DNA from: Solimonas fluminis
GTDB lineage: Bacteria > Pseudomonadota > Gammaproteobacteria > Nevskiales > Nevskiaceae
Direction of reading: 5' to 3'
NCBI RefSeq assembly: GCF_002930645.1
Contig: NZ_PSNW01000002.1
Location: 248,001-312,000, forward strand
DNA: 64,000 nucleotides
The notes under the pieces: generated by a model
The model's database searches: none
Seen by the model: only the letters and a program-made list of their open reading frames with translations
What the model was told of the DNA's origin: nothing
Translations under genes and position numbers: made by a program
Shown: in pieces, positions 33,507 to 41,214 of the stretch
Layout: each line of letters begins with the position of its first letter
Position numbering within the stretch: the first letter of the stretch is position 1

Positions 33507-34565
33507 TCACTCGCGGTTCAGTTCCGCCAGGACCTTCTCGCGGGCCGCCGTCCACATCGACAGGCCCTTCTCCGGCGTGCCGGTGATCAGCAGCACCGCC
33601 GTGTAGTTCTTGCCGTAGTCGATCCACGGCGTGCTGCCCAGCAGGCCCGGGTCGCTGGTCTCGGGTCCGTTGCTGCCCGGGTGGTTGGCCGGCGCGGAAA
33701 TCCACCAGCCCAGGCTGTAGCCCTCCAGGCGCGCATCCGGCAGCGCGGGCGTGAAGTACACCGGCAGGCCCGAGACCTGGCTCTGGCGCAGGGCCTGTCC
33801 CTGGGCCTTCGACAGCAGCGGCGCGCCGCCGCCGAGGATCGCCTGGCTGAACCGGATGTAGTCCGCGGCATTCGAGACGGCGCCGCCGGCCACGCGCGGA
33901 TTGCTCATCTCGCCGTAGCTGAAGGACGCCATGCCCAGCGGCGCGGCGACACGCTCGCGGAACAGCGTGTTCCAGGATTGCCCCGTCACCTGCTCCGCCA
34001 CCAGGCCGGCCACCTGGTATCCCGCCGCGCTGTAGCCGAACTGCGTGCCCGGCAGGAAGTCCAGCGGCGCCTGCGCGATCTCCGCCACGCATTGCTGCAG
34101 CGTCAGCATGTTCGTCTCGTCCAGGCAGGGCGAGGTCGTCGGCAGCCCGGAGGTATGGTTGAGCAGCATGCGCAGCGTGATGGCGGCCTTGGCCGGCGGC
34201 CAGGTGACGGCATCGCCGATGTACTGGCTCACCGGCACATCCAGGTCCACGCGGCCCTCGCGCTCCAGCGTCAGCAGCGCGGCCGCGGCCGGCGCCTTGG
34301 CGGCGGAGGCGATGGGAATCGCGGTGTCCAGCGTCATGTCGCCGCCGGCGCGGCTGAACTCGCGGCGCCCGTCCACGTTGAGCACGAAGCTGTAGCCGCG
34401 CAGCTGCGTCTCGCTCTCGCCCACGGCGCTGTCGAGCGCCTGGGCCAGTTGCGTCCAGTCGTACTCGCGGTGGCGGTACTCGTCCGAGCCTTCCAGGCTG
34501 CAGGCGGACAGCAGCGCGGCCGCGGCCAGGAGGGAGCCGCGTGCGAAATCTCGTACAGATGTCAT
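33507..34565 (-). CDS. Serine beta-lactamase-family lipoprotein (class C-like)
   Basis: A 352-residue lipoprotein, signal ending LLSACSLEG. The SxxK motif appears as SAAK (PIASAAKAPAAAALL), the second motif as YSAAGYQVAG where true class C enzymes have YSN, and the C-terminal region is LLGSTPWIDYGKNY. The Tyr is kept but the Asn is lost, which suits an esterase or peptidase of the beta-lactamase-like group more than a true antibiotic-degrading enzyme. It faces away from the DUF3617 gene and its substrate is not known. Confidence 0.85.
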   Translation of the reverse strand: MTSVRDFARGSLLAAAALLSACSLEGSDEYRHREYDWTQLAQALDSAVGESETQLRGYSFVLNVDGRREFSRAGGDMTLDTAIPIASAAKAPAAAALLTLEREGRVDLDVPVSQYIGDAVTWPPAKAAITLRMLLNHTSGLPTTSPCLDETNMLTLQQCVAEIAQAPLDFLPGTQFGYSAAGYQVAGLVAEQVTGQSWNTLFRERVAAPLGMASFSYGEMSNPRVAGGAVSNAADYIRFSQAILGGGAPLLSKAQGQALRQSQVSGLPVYFTPALPDARLEGYSLGWWISAPANHPGSNGPETSDPGLLGSTPWIDYGKNYTAVLLITGTPEKGLSMWTAAREKVLAELNRE

Positions 34566-34892
34566 CGGGTGGAGCCTCCCTGGCGCCGTGTTCCGGTTGC
34601 CCGGAGTCTTCCATGACCCCTTGTATCGGGCATTACGGAATGGTGTGGAGTCGTCTCAATGATCGCATGCCCGCACGATAGTTCCGTGCGCGACATCCTG
34701 CGGCTCTCCCGGTGCTTCAGGCTCCGCCCGATGCAAGCGCCGCCGGCGGCGGCGACGGAAAGGGCGCACCACGTCACGCTGGCGCCCGGCCGCGGCTGAA
34801 CGCCGCTTTCTTCTGTGACCGAATCCTCCCTGGCCCAGGCTGCCCGCATGTTCAGATGCGCGGCCCGAGTTCCATTCAACGGAGTGAATGCC
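34566..34892. other. Divergent intergenic region, nothing further seen
   Basis: The 327 bases between the beta-lactamase-like gene (minus) and the DUF3617 gene (plus) must hold both promoters. No clear hexamer pairs, terminator or repeat were found, and the open frames crossing it look like shadows. Confidence 0.5.
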
Positions 34893-35330
34893 GTGTCCAT
34901 GATCCGCCCTGCCGCCCTCCTGCTGCTCTGCGCCGCCGCGCTGCCCGCCCTGGCGGGCCCCGCCAAGCCCGGCCTCTGGGAAACCAAGACCACCAGCGAC
35001 GGCGACACCGAGACCGACCGGCACTGCATCAAGGCCAACGACAACTCCTTCGAGGAGTGGCGCGGCCAGATCAACAAGGGCTGCACGGTGACCACGCTGA
35101 AGAACACCGCCACCGCGCAGTCCTACGACTACAGCTGCGTCAGCGCCACGCAGAACGGCAAGGGTCATCTGGAGATGGTCTTCAGCAGCCCCACGCAGTA
35201 CCGCGCCAAGCTCAGCTTCGACGGCAAGCTGATCGCCGGCGGCAAGACCATTCCGATGGCGATGAAGATGGAGCAGGAAGGCCGCTGGGTGTCGGCGGAC
35301 TGCGGCGCGGCGGAGCCGGACGAGGAGTGA
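34893..35330 (+). CDS. DUF3617-type periplasmic protein
   Basis: A 145-residue exported protein from GTG 34893, with GGAG eight bases before it; ATG 34899 is the alternative. The signal peptide is MIRPAALLLLCAAALPALAG. The mature start GLWETKT and the pattern of four cysteines (HCIKAND, GCTVTTL, SCVSA, ADCGAA) match the DUF3617 family, whose function is unknown. The middle repeats a beta-strand plan (YRAKLSFDGKLIAGGKT). It converges with the second PhoD gene. Confidence 0.8.
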   Translation: MSMIRPAALLLLCAAALPALAGPAKPGLWETKTTSDGDTETDRHCIKANDNSFEEWRGQINKGCTVTTLKNTATAQSYDYSCVSATQNGKGHLEMVFSSPTQYRAKLSFDGKLIAGGKTIPMAMKMEQEGRWVSADCGAAEPDEE

Positions 35331-35367
35331 TCCGCGCTGCCGCGACAAGCCTGGGCCGCTCCGCTCT

Positions 35368-35397
35368 GTCCCCTCTCCCGCAACCGGGAGCGGGGAC
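35368..35397. terminator. Hairpin between convergent genes
   Basis: GTCCCC-T-CTCCCG and CGGGAG-C-GGGGAC pair around CAAC with one mismatch. It lies between the DUF3617 gene and the second PhoD gene, where it may end both transcripts. There is no T-run. Confidence 0.45.
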
Positions 35398-35430
35398 CCT
35401 GGCGTTCGGCGGTGCTTCCGGGGCCCTGCG

Positions 35431-37116
35431 CTAGGCCCGAATCACTCCCGGCTTGCCCGCCTCCACGCGGAAGCTCGCCAGCTCGCTGGACGGATTCGCC
35501 AGCGGCAGCTGCGCCAGCATCGCGCGCATCGTCGCCGTGCAGCCGGCCGGCGTGATCTCCAGCTCGATCCAGCCGTTGCGGCTGCCATCCCACAGCGCCA
35601 GGTGCGGGTTGTTGGCCAGCACCGTCGATGACTGCAGGAACAGCGTCGCCGGCAGGTTGATGGGCGAGGCGATCGGCGTCGCCGCCGCGCAGCTGGTGAT
35701 GAACTCGGCGCCCACCGCGGGGCCGTCCGGATAGCCGTCCTGCAGCGTGCCGGCGCCGAAGGCATGCAGGTCGCCGGCCAGCACCACCAGGTCCGGCGTG
35801 CCGGCCAGCTCGTGCAGCAGCTCGGTGCGCTCGGCGGTGTAGCCGTCCCAGTGGTCCGTTTCGTAGAGCATCGGCGGCGTCCGCGCCGCGCGGATCGGCG
35901 AGAAGGGCACCGGCAGGCCCAGCAGGCGCCACTGCGCGCCGCTGCCGCGCAGCGTGTCCAGCATCCACCGCTTCTGTGCCGCGCCCATCATCGTGCGGCC
36001 CTCTTCATGGCGTGCCTCGCACTGCGACTCCTGCACCAGCTGGCGCTCGCCCAGGTTGGCTTCGCCGCAGGGATGCGGGCTGCGGTGCGTGCGCAGTTCC
36101 ACCATCGCCAGCTCCGCCAGCTTGCCGAAGCGGAAGGAGCGCCAGGCCTGCATCACCTCGGGGAACGGCGCCTCCGGGCGGTAGCCCACCCGCACCGGCA
36201 GGTAGCGGTACCAGGCGTCGAAGGCGTCGCGCACGTAGGCGCTCATCGCCGCCGCGTCCTCGTCCAGCGGGTGATCGGGTCCGCGCGGGCGCTCGCCGTC
36301 GAAGTACAGGTCGTTGGCGAACTCGTGGTCGTCGAAGGTCGCCAGCAGGGTGTGGCGTTCCAGCAGCGCCTGCAGATGGGTATCGCTGCGGTGCGTGCGG
36401 TAGATCGTGAACAGGTCCTCCCGCGTGCTGGCGTAGGACGCGCCCGAGGGCAGGCGGATGACGCGCAGCGGCGCGATGGCACTCTCGTAGATGAAGTCGC
36501 CCAGGTGCACGAGATAGTCCGCTTCCACCCCGGCCATCTCGCCGAAGGCATGGAAGAAGGCAAAGGTGTAGTCCTGGCAGCTCGTCACCAGCAGGCGCAG
36601 GCGATCCACGGCCTCGTCCGGCCGCGGCAGCGTCCGCAGCCGTCCACCCCGGCTGGACACGCCGGCATGGGCGAAGCGATACCAGTAGAAGCGGTTGGGC
36701 TGCAGCAGGCCGTGCGTGTCGAGCTTGATCGTATGATCGTTGCGCGCCGTCAGCGCCGCCGTGCTCATGCGTCCCGCCGCCACCGGCCGGGCGAAGGCCT
36801 CGTCCTCCGCGATCTGCCAGAGCAGGTCTTCCCCGGGCTTCATCGCCTCCGGCGCCACGCGGGTCCAGATCACCGCGCCGGCCGGCGTGGGATCGCCGCT
36901 GGCCACGGAGGAGGGGAATACCGCCGCGGCATCGCCCGTCCCCGGAGCCGGCAGGGTGACGGAGGACGGCACCGCACCGGGAACCCGCTCGCCGCCGTCC
37001 CGCAGCAGCGGCGAGGAGTCGCCGCAACCCGGCAGCATCGCCGTGCCGGTGAGGGCGGCCATGCCCGCGAGCAGGCGGCGGCGGAAAGGATCGCTCGGGG
37101 GCGTGCGGCGGGACAT
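35431..37116 (-). CDS. PhoD-family alkaline phosphatase/phosphodiesterase (copy 2)
   Basis: A 561-residue PhoD-family enzyme. The N-terminus FRRRLLAGMAALTG followed by MLPGCGDS suits Tat export with a lipobox. The metal-site segments are VHLGDFIYESAI, TFDDHEFANDLYF and LAGDLHAFGAG. It is 88 residues shorter than the first copy and clearly diverged, with its own FPSSVASGDPTPAGAVIWTR region, so the two probably differ in substrate. No Pho box was recognised. The promoter would lie in the 103 bases before the hypothetical gene at 37220. Confidence 0.9.
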   Translation of the reverse strand: MSRRTPPSDPFRRRLLAGMAALTGTAMLPGCGDSSPLLRDGGERVPGAVPSSVTLPAPGTGDAAAVFPSSVASGDPTPAGAVIWTRVAPEAMKPGEDLLWQIAEDEAFARPVAAGRMSTAALTARNDHTIKLDTHGLLQPNRFYWYRFAHAGVSSRGGRLRTLPRPDEAVDRLRLLVTSCQDYTFAFFHAFGEMAGVEADYLVHLGDFIYESAIAPLRVIRLPSGASYASTREDLFTIYRTHRSDTHLQALLERHTLLATFDDHEFANDLYFDGERPRGPDHPLDEDAAAMSAYVRDAFDAWYRYLPVRVGYRPEAPFPEVMQAWRSFRFGKLAELAMVELRTHRSPHPCGEANLGERQLVQESQCEARHEEGRTMMGAAQKRWMLDTLRGSGAQWRLLGLPVPFSPIRAARTPPMLYETDHWDGYTAERTELLHELAGTPDLVVLAGDLHAFGAGTLQDGYPDGPAVGAEFITSCAAATPIASPINLPATLFLQSSTVLANNPHLALWDGSRNGWIELEITPAGCTATMRAMLAQLPLANPSSELASFRVEAGKPGVIRA

Positions 37117-37219
37117 GCGGGCTGGCTTCAGGCTGGGATGGCCGCGGAGTGTGGCATAGCCGCCCCTTCAACCTGATGAAGAAATAGGCCTCATCCGCAA
37201 CCCGGCGCGGCGACGACGA

Positions 37220-37798
37220 TCACGGCGGCGGGCCCTGGAGAATGGTCCGCTTCGAGTCGAAGCAGAGCCTGCTCCATTTCTCATAGGTCCCCAAGCTGAC
37301 GACGACCGGATAGTAGGCATCCGCGTCCCGGTCGAGGTAGCTCAGCACCAGGCCTCTCGCCCGCACCGCCTGCCTGAGCGGCTCATCCAGTTTCCCGAAT
37401 GCCTTCCCTCGCCGGGCATCGGCCGCCAGCGACAACAACCTGCTTCGTTCCTCCGGGCTGAACATCTCGGCCCCCGCGTTCCGCAGCAATGGCTGTATCG
37501 CGTCGAGGATGCTTTCGGCATCGTCGGCCCAATCGATGAAACCCGCATGGCCGCTGTCCTCCAGCATCTGCTGGAAGATGCCCTGGGCCTTTGCGCCCGG
37601 TGTGGGCTTTTTTCCCTCCAGGACCCACAGGGCCTCCGTGCCTGCAGCCTCGCAGGCTTGCTCGAACCGCTCCGGGAAATCGAAGTACTCGCCGGCCTTT
37701 TGCGCCAGTGGCTCGCCCGCGATGTCGGACAGGGCTTCAACCAGCAGGGCCCGTGGATCGGATGCCGGACGACCGAGCCCAAAGAGCTTTGCCAACAT
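37220..37798 (-). CDS. Hypothetical soluble protein (DUF6630-like)
   Basis: A 192-residue protein from ATG 37798 (MLAKLFGLGRPASDPRALL); the frame is open upstream to 37849. It is acidic, mainly helical and has no signal peptide or membrane helix. Recognisable stretches are ALWVLEGKKPTPGAK, HAGFIDWADDAESIL, and the C-terminal YYPVVVSLGTYEKWSRLC. This pattern resembles the DUF6630 family of uncharacterised proteins, but I am not sure. It is separated from its divergent neighbour at 38020 by a 221-base control region. Confidence 0.65.
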   Translation of the reverse strand: MLAKLFGLGRPASDPRALLVEALSDIAGEPLAQKAGEYFDFPERFEQACEAAGTEALWVLEGKKPTPGAKAQGIFQQMLEDSGHAGFIDWADDAESILDAIQPLLRNAGAEMFSPEERSRLLSLAADARRGKAFGKLDEPLRQAVRARGLVLSYLDRDADAYYPVVVSLGTYEKWSRLCFDSKRTILQGPPP

Positions 37799-37888
37799 GA
37801 GGGATTCCTGGATAGGACGAGGGGCGGGATTGCCGGCCGGCGGCTCCAAGCCTAGAACCCCGGCCCGCGGCCGTCCAACGGGCAGGGC

Positions 37889-37916
37889 TTGACTCGGGCC
37901 TAATTAAGGATATTAT
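37889..37916 (+). promoter_or_regulatory. Promoter for the NAD(P)-binding protein gene
   Basis: TTGACT at 37889-37894 and TATTAT at 37911-37916 are spaced by 16 bases, a good housekeeping-type promoter. The -10 lies inside the operator described in the next entry. Confidence 0.75.
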
Positions 37917-37943
37917 CTATCCTTAAGGATAAAGATTGTCCTT
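37906..37943. promoter_or_regulatory. Tandem palindromic operators, likely for the Rrf2 regulator
   Basis: Two abutting 19-base sites, AAGGATATTATCTATCCTT (37906-37924) and AAGGATAAAGATTGTCCTT (37925-37943), both follow AAGGA-N9-TCCTT; the first is palindromic over seven-base arms. The first overlaps the -10. A similar AAGGATAAAAG stretch stands directly before the rrf2 ATG at 38911. An Rrf2-family repressor encoded next door is the natural candidate to bind here. Confidence 0.65.
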
Positions 37944-38019
37944 GATTGTCGGCCAGGCTGAAGCCTCGCCCCCTCGGATCACGGCCCGGCAGCGCGGGGC
38001 TCTTGCTGGAGAGAACATC

Positions 38020-38775
38020 ATGAAGATCGTCATCATCGGCGGCACCGGCCTGATCGGCTCCGAGCTCGCCCGCCAGCTCCGCGAGGCGGGGCATGAAGTC
38101 ATCGCCGCCTCGCCGCGCAACGGCGTCAACGCCGTGACCGGCGAAGGCCTGGCGCCCGCACTGCAAGGAGCGCAGGTGGTGGTGGACGTCAGCAACTCGC
38201 CGTCCTTCGAGGACCAGGCGGTGCTGGCCTTCTTCCGGGACTCCACCCGCAACCTGCTGGCCGCCGCGAAGATGGCCGGCGTGAAGCACTACGTCGCCCT
38301 GTCGGTGGTGGGCACCGAGCGCATGCTGGCCAGCGGCTACTTCCGCGCCAAGATGGCGCAGGAAGAACTGATCCAGGGTGGCGGCCTTCCCTACACCCTG
38401 CTGCGTGCCACGCAGTTCTACGAATTCCTCGGCGCCATCGCCTACACCGGCACCGTGGGCGACACCGTGCACCTCAGCTCCGCCGCGCTGCAGCCCGTCG
38501 CCGCGGCCGACGTCTCCTCCGCGCTGGCCAGGCTCGCCATGGAGACGCCGCGCAACGCCACGCTGGAAGTGGCCGGCCCCGAGAAGGCGCCGCTGGACCA
38601 GTTCGTGCGCCGCTTCATGCAGGCCACCGGCGACACGCGCGCCGTGGTCAGCGGGCCGGCCGAGGGTTATTTCGGCACGCCGCTGACCGACGCGTCCCTG
38701 ACCCCGGGCGCCGATCCCATCCTGGGCCCCACGCGCTTCGAGGCCTGGCTGGGCAAGGCCGCGAAGGCGGCGTGA
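38020..38775 (+). CDS. NmrA/atypical SDR-type NAD(P)-binding protein
   Basis: A 251-residue protein with the Rossmann glycine pattern IVIIGGTGLIGSELARQL at its start. Other atypical short-chain dehydrogenase features are VVVDVSNSPSF, GVKHYVALSVVGTER and YTLLRATQFYEFL. The active-site YxxxK of classical enzymes is not evident, though Y and K occur as GYFRAKMAQEEL, so redox activity is uncertain. It may sense NADPH or reduce a quinone or carbonyl. It precedes the Rrf2 gene and has tandem operator-like sites at its promoter. Confidence 0.88.
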   Translation: MKIVIIGGTGLIGSELARQLREAGHEVIAASPRNGVNAVTGEGLAPALQGAQVVVDVSNSPSFEDQAVLAFFRDSTRNLLAAAKMAGVKHYVALSVVGTERMLASGYFRAKMAQEELIQGGGLPYTLLRATQFYEFLGAIAYTGTVGDTVHLSSAALQPVAAADVSSALARLAMETPRNATLEVAGPEKAPLDQFVRRFMQATGDTRAVVSGPAEGYFGTPLTDASLTPGADPILGPTRFEAWLGKAAKAA

Positions 38776-38804
38776 ATCCCGAACGGTAGCTGAGACCTCC
38801 CAAA

Positions 38805-38845
38805 GTCCGTTCGTGCTGAGCCTGTCGAAGCATGAACGGACTTTT
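38805..38845. repeat. Dispersed repeat (copy 5) forming a hairpin
   Basis: CTGAGCCTGTCGAAG is at 38816-38830. The flanks AAAGTCCGTTC and GAACGGACTTT pair over 11 bases, and a TTTT follows. It lies between the NAD(P)-binding gene and the rrf2 gene and could end the first transcript. Confidence 0.75.
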
Positions 38846-38910
38846 CACCGTCAACCGATCAAGCTCCGCAGTATCCTGTTGAGCGACAAGTTTCCGTTCA
38901 AGGATAAAAG

Positions 38911-39396
38911 ATGGTCCTCAAGAGCCAGGTGGAATGGGCCCTGCACTGCTGCGCCATCCTGGCGGGCCTGCCCGCGGGCAAGTACCTGCCGACCAAGGAC
39001 CTCGCGGAGCTGCACGGCCTGCCCAAGGAATACCTGTCCAAGGCCCTGCAGGGCCTGTCGCAGGCCGGCCTCGTTACCGGCACGCTCGGCCCCAAGGGCG
39101 GCTACCGCCTGGCCCGGGCGCCGGCGGAGATCAACTTCCTGGAGATCGTCGAGGCCATCGAGGGCAACCAGTCCACCTTCGTCTGCACCGAGATCCGCAA
39201 GAACAACCCCTGCCGCAAGTCCGGCACGCGCGACGGCAAGACCTGCGCGGTGGCGCGCGTGATGTGGAAGGCGGACCAGGCCTGGCGCGCCTCGCTGCGC
39301 GAGACCACGCTGGCCGAATTGGTCGGCACGCTGGAACAGGACGTGCCCGCGACGCTGTGGAAGGAAACCTTCGCCTGGGTGACGGCGCGAACCTGA
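38911..39396 (+). CDS. Rrf2-family transcriptional regulator
   Basis: A 161-residue regulator of the Rrf2 family (IscR, NsrR, RirA type). The winged-helix domain is VEWALHCCAILAGLPAG, LPTKDLAELHGLPKEYLSKALQGLSQAGLV (in part) and the wing GTLGPKGGYRLARAPAEI. Three cysteines at residues 92, 101 and 112 (FVCTEIRKNNPCRK, KTCAVARV) fit an iron-sulfur cluster site. It would sense redox, nitric oxide or iron state. AAGGA stands six bases before the ATG. The operator-like tandem sites at 37906-37943 suggest it controls the NAD(P)-binding gene. Confidence 0.92.
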   Translation: MVLKSQVEWALHCCAILAGLPAGKYLPTKDLAELHGLPKEYLSKALQGLSQAGLVTGTLGPKGGYRLARAPAEINFLEIVEAIEGNQSTFVCTEIRKNNPCRKSGTRDGKTCAVARVMWKADQAWRASLRETTLAELVGTLEQDVPATLWKETFAWVTART

Positions 39397-39449
39397 GAGC
39401 GGGCGAGCTTCAGAACGGGGACGTGGGCGGCGGCTCCTGCCCTGGGCGC

Positions 39450-40184
39450 TCAGCGGCGCAGCCCCATCAGCACGGCCTCTTCCGCATCGGCGGCCGCGAG
39501 CACCAGCCCTTCGCCGAACTCCAGCAACCCGGGACTCAGGGAGTCCCGCCGATAGAGCGCGAGCCCGCTCATCGAGCGCACCGTCGTCCCGCAGGTTTCG
39601 GTGAGTTGCAGGCCGTAGGGGCTGTAGGCCGCGTTGATGATCGACAGGCGCCCGGTGTAGCTGCAGCCGTAGTCGTTGGTCCCGCTGAGCACGCCGGTTT
39701 CGGAGATCGTGAAGACGCCTCCTTGCGACCAGCTGCCCGACACCAAGGCCAGGGATGAAGGGGTTTCGTAGCCCGCCGCCAGGTAGTCGAACGAGAAGCT
39801 GCCACGCGAGCCCCCTGCCTCGGTGAAGCGGCCCTCCAGGCCGATGCGCTCCTCGGCAGTGCCGCTGAACTGTCCCGTGGTGATGGCCGGGCCTCGCTGC
39901 CCCAGCATGTTGAAGGTGCGGTAGTCGCCGCTGAATGCCGCGCCTCGCGCCTGCAGCCTGCCGAGGTAGAGCCGCTCGCTGTCGTCGAGCAGCAGCATCT
40001 GCCCGTTCTCCGCGACGATGCCTTCCACAGGGACGCCGGTCTCGGAACCGTCCGGAGTGAGGCGGCCCTCGTAATAGCCGCCGGGAGCCGTGACATCCGA
40101 TGAGTAGGTGTCGTCCCCGCCGCAAGCCACGAGGCCCGCCCCGAGGCACAAGGAAAAGAGATACCGCGCGCTTCTTTCAAGCAT
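39450..40184 (-). CDS. Hypothetical lipoprotein
   Basis: A 244-residue lipoprotein from ATG 40184: signal MLERSARYLFSLCLGAGLVACGGDD (lipobox LVAC). The mature part is beta-rich with repeated strands ending in Gly turns (GGYYEGRLTPDGSETG, SGDYRTFNMLGQRG, GRFTEAGGSRGSFSFDYLA). Two further cysteines (DYGCSYTG and TETCGTT) may pair. No enzymatic motif is evident. The arrangement resembles small outer-membrane or periplasmic lipoproteins of unknown role. The gene converges with the Rrf2 gene. Confidence 0.7.
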   Translation of the reverse strand: MLERSARYLFSLCLGAGLVACGGDDTYSSDVTAPGGYYEGRLTPDGSETGVPVEGIVAENGQMLLLDDSERLYLGRLQARGAAFSGDYRTFNMLGQRGPAITTGQFSGTAEERIGLEGRFTEAGGSRGSFSFDYLAAGYETPSSLALVSGSWSQGGVFTISETGVLSGTNDYGCSYTGRLSIINAAYSPYGLQLTETCGTTVRSMSGLALYRRDSLSPGLLEFGEGLVLAAADAEEAVLMGLRR

Positions 40185-40495
40185 GGAATGCCCTGCCTGC
40201 CGGACCACGGAAAGCTGCGGCACATCGAACCACCGCCGCGCTGCAGCCTGCTTTCCCGGCATCGTTGGCGGGTCTGGAACAGACTACGAGCGGCATGGCC
40301 GGCCGTCTACCTGATCTGCCTGTTAGGTCGCCAACCGTTGAGATCTCCTCGCCGGTCTCCCAGCCAAGATCGAGGTTTCGCAAACATATGGGCTTAGCAA
40401 CTCGAGGCGCGGCGTGATGAGGTAATGGGGCGCCGAGGTTTCAGGCGATGGTGGAGTTGGTGCTGGCGGGGGGTGTGAGGCGGAGCTCCTAGATA
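40185..40495. other. Gene-free stretch before the DUF262 fragment
   Basis: This 311-base stretch holds the lipoprotein promoter region on its left side. Its right end is G-rich and leads into a copy of a repeat at 40496-40515. No coding frame, promoter or terminator is convincing. Confidence 0.45.
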
Positions 40496-40515
40496 TTTAC
40501 TCCGACCCCTTTTTC
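40496..40515. repeat. Direct repeat flanking the DUF262 fragment (left)
   Basis: The 20 bases beginning TTTACTCCGACCCC match 41190-41209 at 17 positions and in the same orientation. The left copy contains the stop codon of the DUF262 fragment. The two copies bracket about 675 bases. Confidence 0.6.
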
Positions 40516-41105
40516 GTTCGCAGCTCCACGGCCTTGAAAGGATAGTGGTGCAGGTCGCGCACCCGGTCGATTGCATCCTCCAGCCGATCCACTTCCTCAT
40601 CGCTGAGCGGCTGGTTCCGGTGTTCTTTCAATTTCGAAAGGAAGGTTCTGGTGGTCTCCCTGTACGAACGCCAGACTTCCGTGATGTCGGGGATGAACTC
40701 CGGGTCTTTTTCGATAGCGGCATCGGTTACTTCAAACCGGCTGTCGGCAGGACGGAAGGCAATGCGCAACTTGCCCTGTGTGTAGTCCTTGCGGAGTACC
40801 GATGTGCCTGTGAAAACCGCGAATAGTGAAGTGAGCCTTTGCTGGCCATCGACGATAAGAAGCCTGGGGACTGCGTCCTTGGCACCATCGCCGATCTGTC
40901 GAGCACCGACTTCAGCCCCCGTCGCCCAGAACAGCAGGTATCCGACCGGGAATCCCTTGTACATCGAGTCGAGCAGATCCCGGGCCTTGGACGCAGGCCA
41001 AACGAAGGGTCTTTGAATGTCGGGCAGTGCTATCTCGCCGCGCCGGATATTTTCGATCAGATTATTGAGCTGATAGGTCGTATCCTTGAACAAGGTCGCC
41101 GCCAT
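40497..41105 (-). pseudogene. Truncated DUF262 (GmrS-like) protein
   Basis: A 202-residue product with the DUF262 N-terminus: LFKDTTYQLNNLIENIRRGEIALPDIQRPFVW (in part), SMYKGFPVGYLLFWAT and the signature LLIVDGQQRLTSL with DGQQR at residues 86-90. DUF262 proteins of this kind usually run to about 550-600 residues, with a C-terminal nuclease-like domain such as the HNH-type DUF1524; here the frame stops after HHYPFKAVELRTKKGSE. The last residues come from the flanking repeat. DUF262 domains occur in anti-phage systems such as GmrSD and in BREX-related proteins. It is probably a remnant, though a short functional form cannot be excluded. Confidence 0.75.
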
Positions 41106-41189
41106 TCCCGTCTCCCCCTACGTATCGGAGGCCAAAGAGGCCCGCCATGGAATTTCGCGCGCGCGTCTCGCGCCGAGCATGGGGTCTAT

Positions 41190-41209
41190 TTTACTCCGCT
41201 CCCTTTTCC
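41190..41209. repeat. Direct repeat flanking the DUF262 fragment (right)
   Basis: The 20 bases beginning TTTACTCCGCTCCC pair with the left copy at 40496-40515 (17 of 20 the same). It sits in the 109-base gap between the DUF262 fragment and the TIR-like gene. Confidence 0.6.
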
Positions 41210-41214
41210 ATAAC

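Noticed and set aside
38900-38919. Third Rrf2-type operator just before the rrf2 ATG
   Set aside because: AAGGATAAAAG there is also the ribosome-binding site, and the second half (GTCCTC) does not keep the 19-base spacing. It could be an autoregulatory site, but it is not separable by eye.
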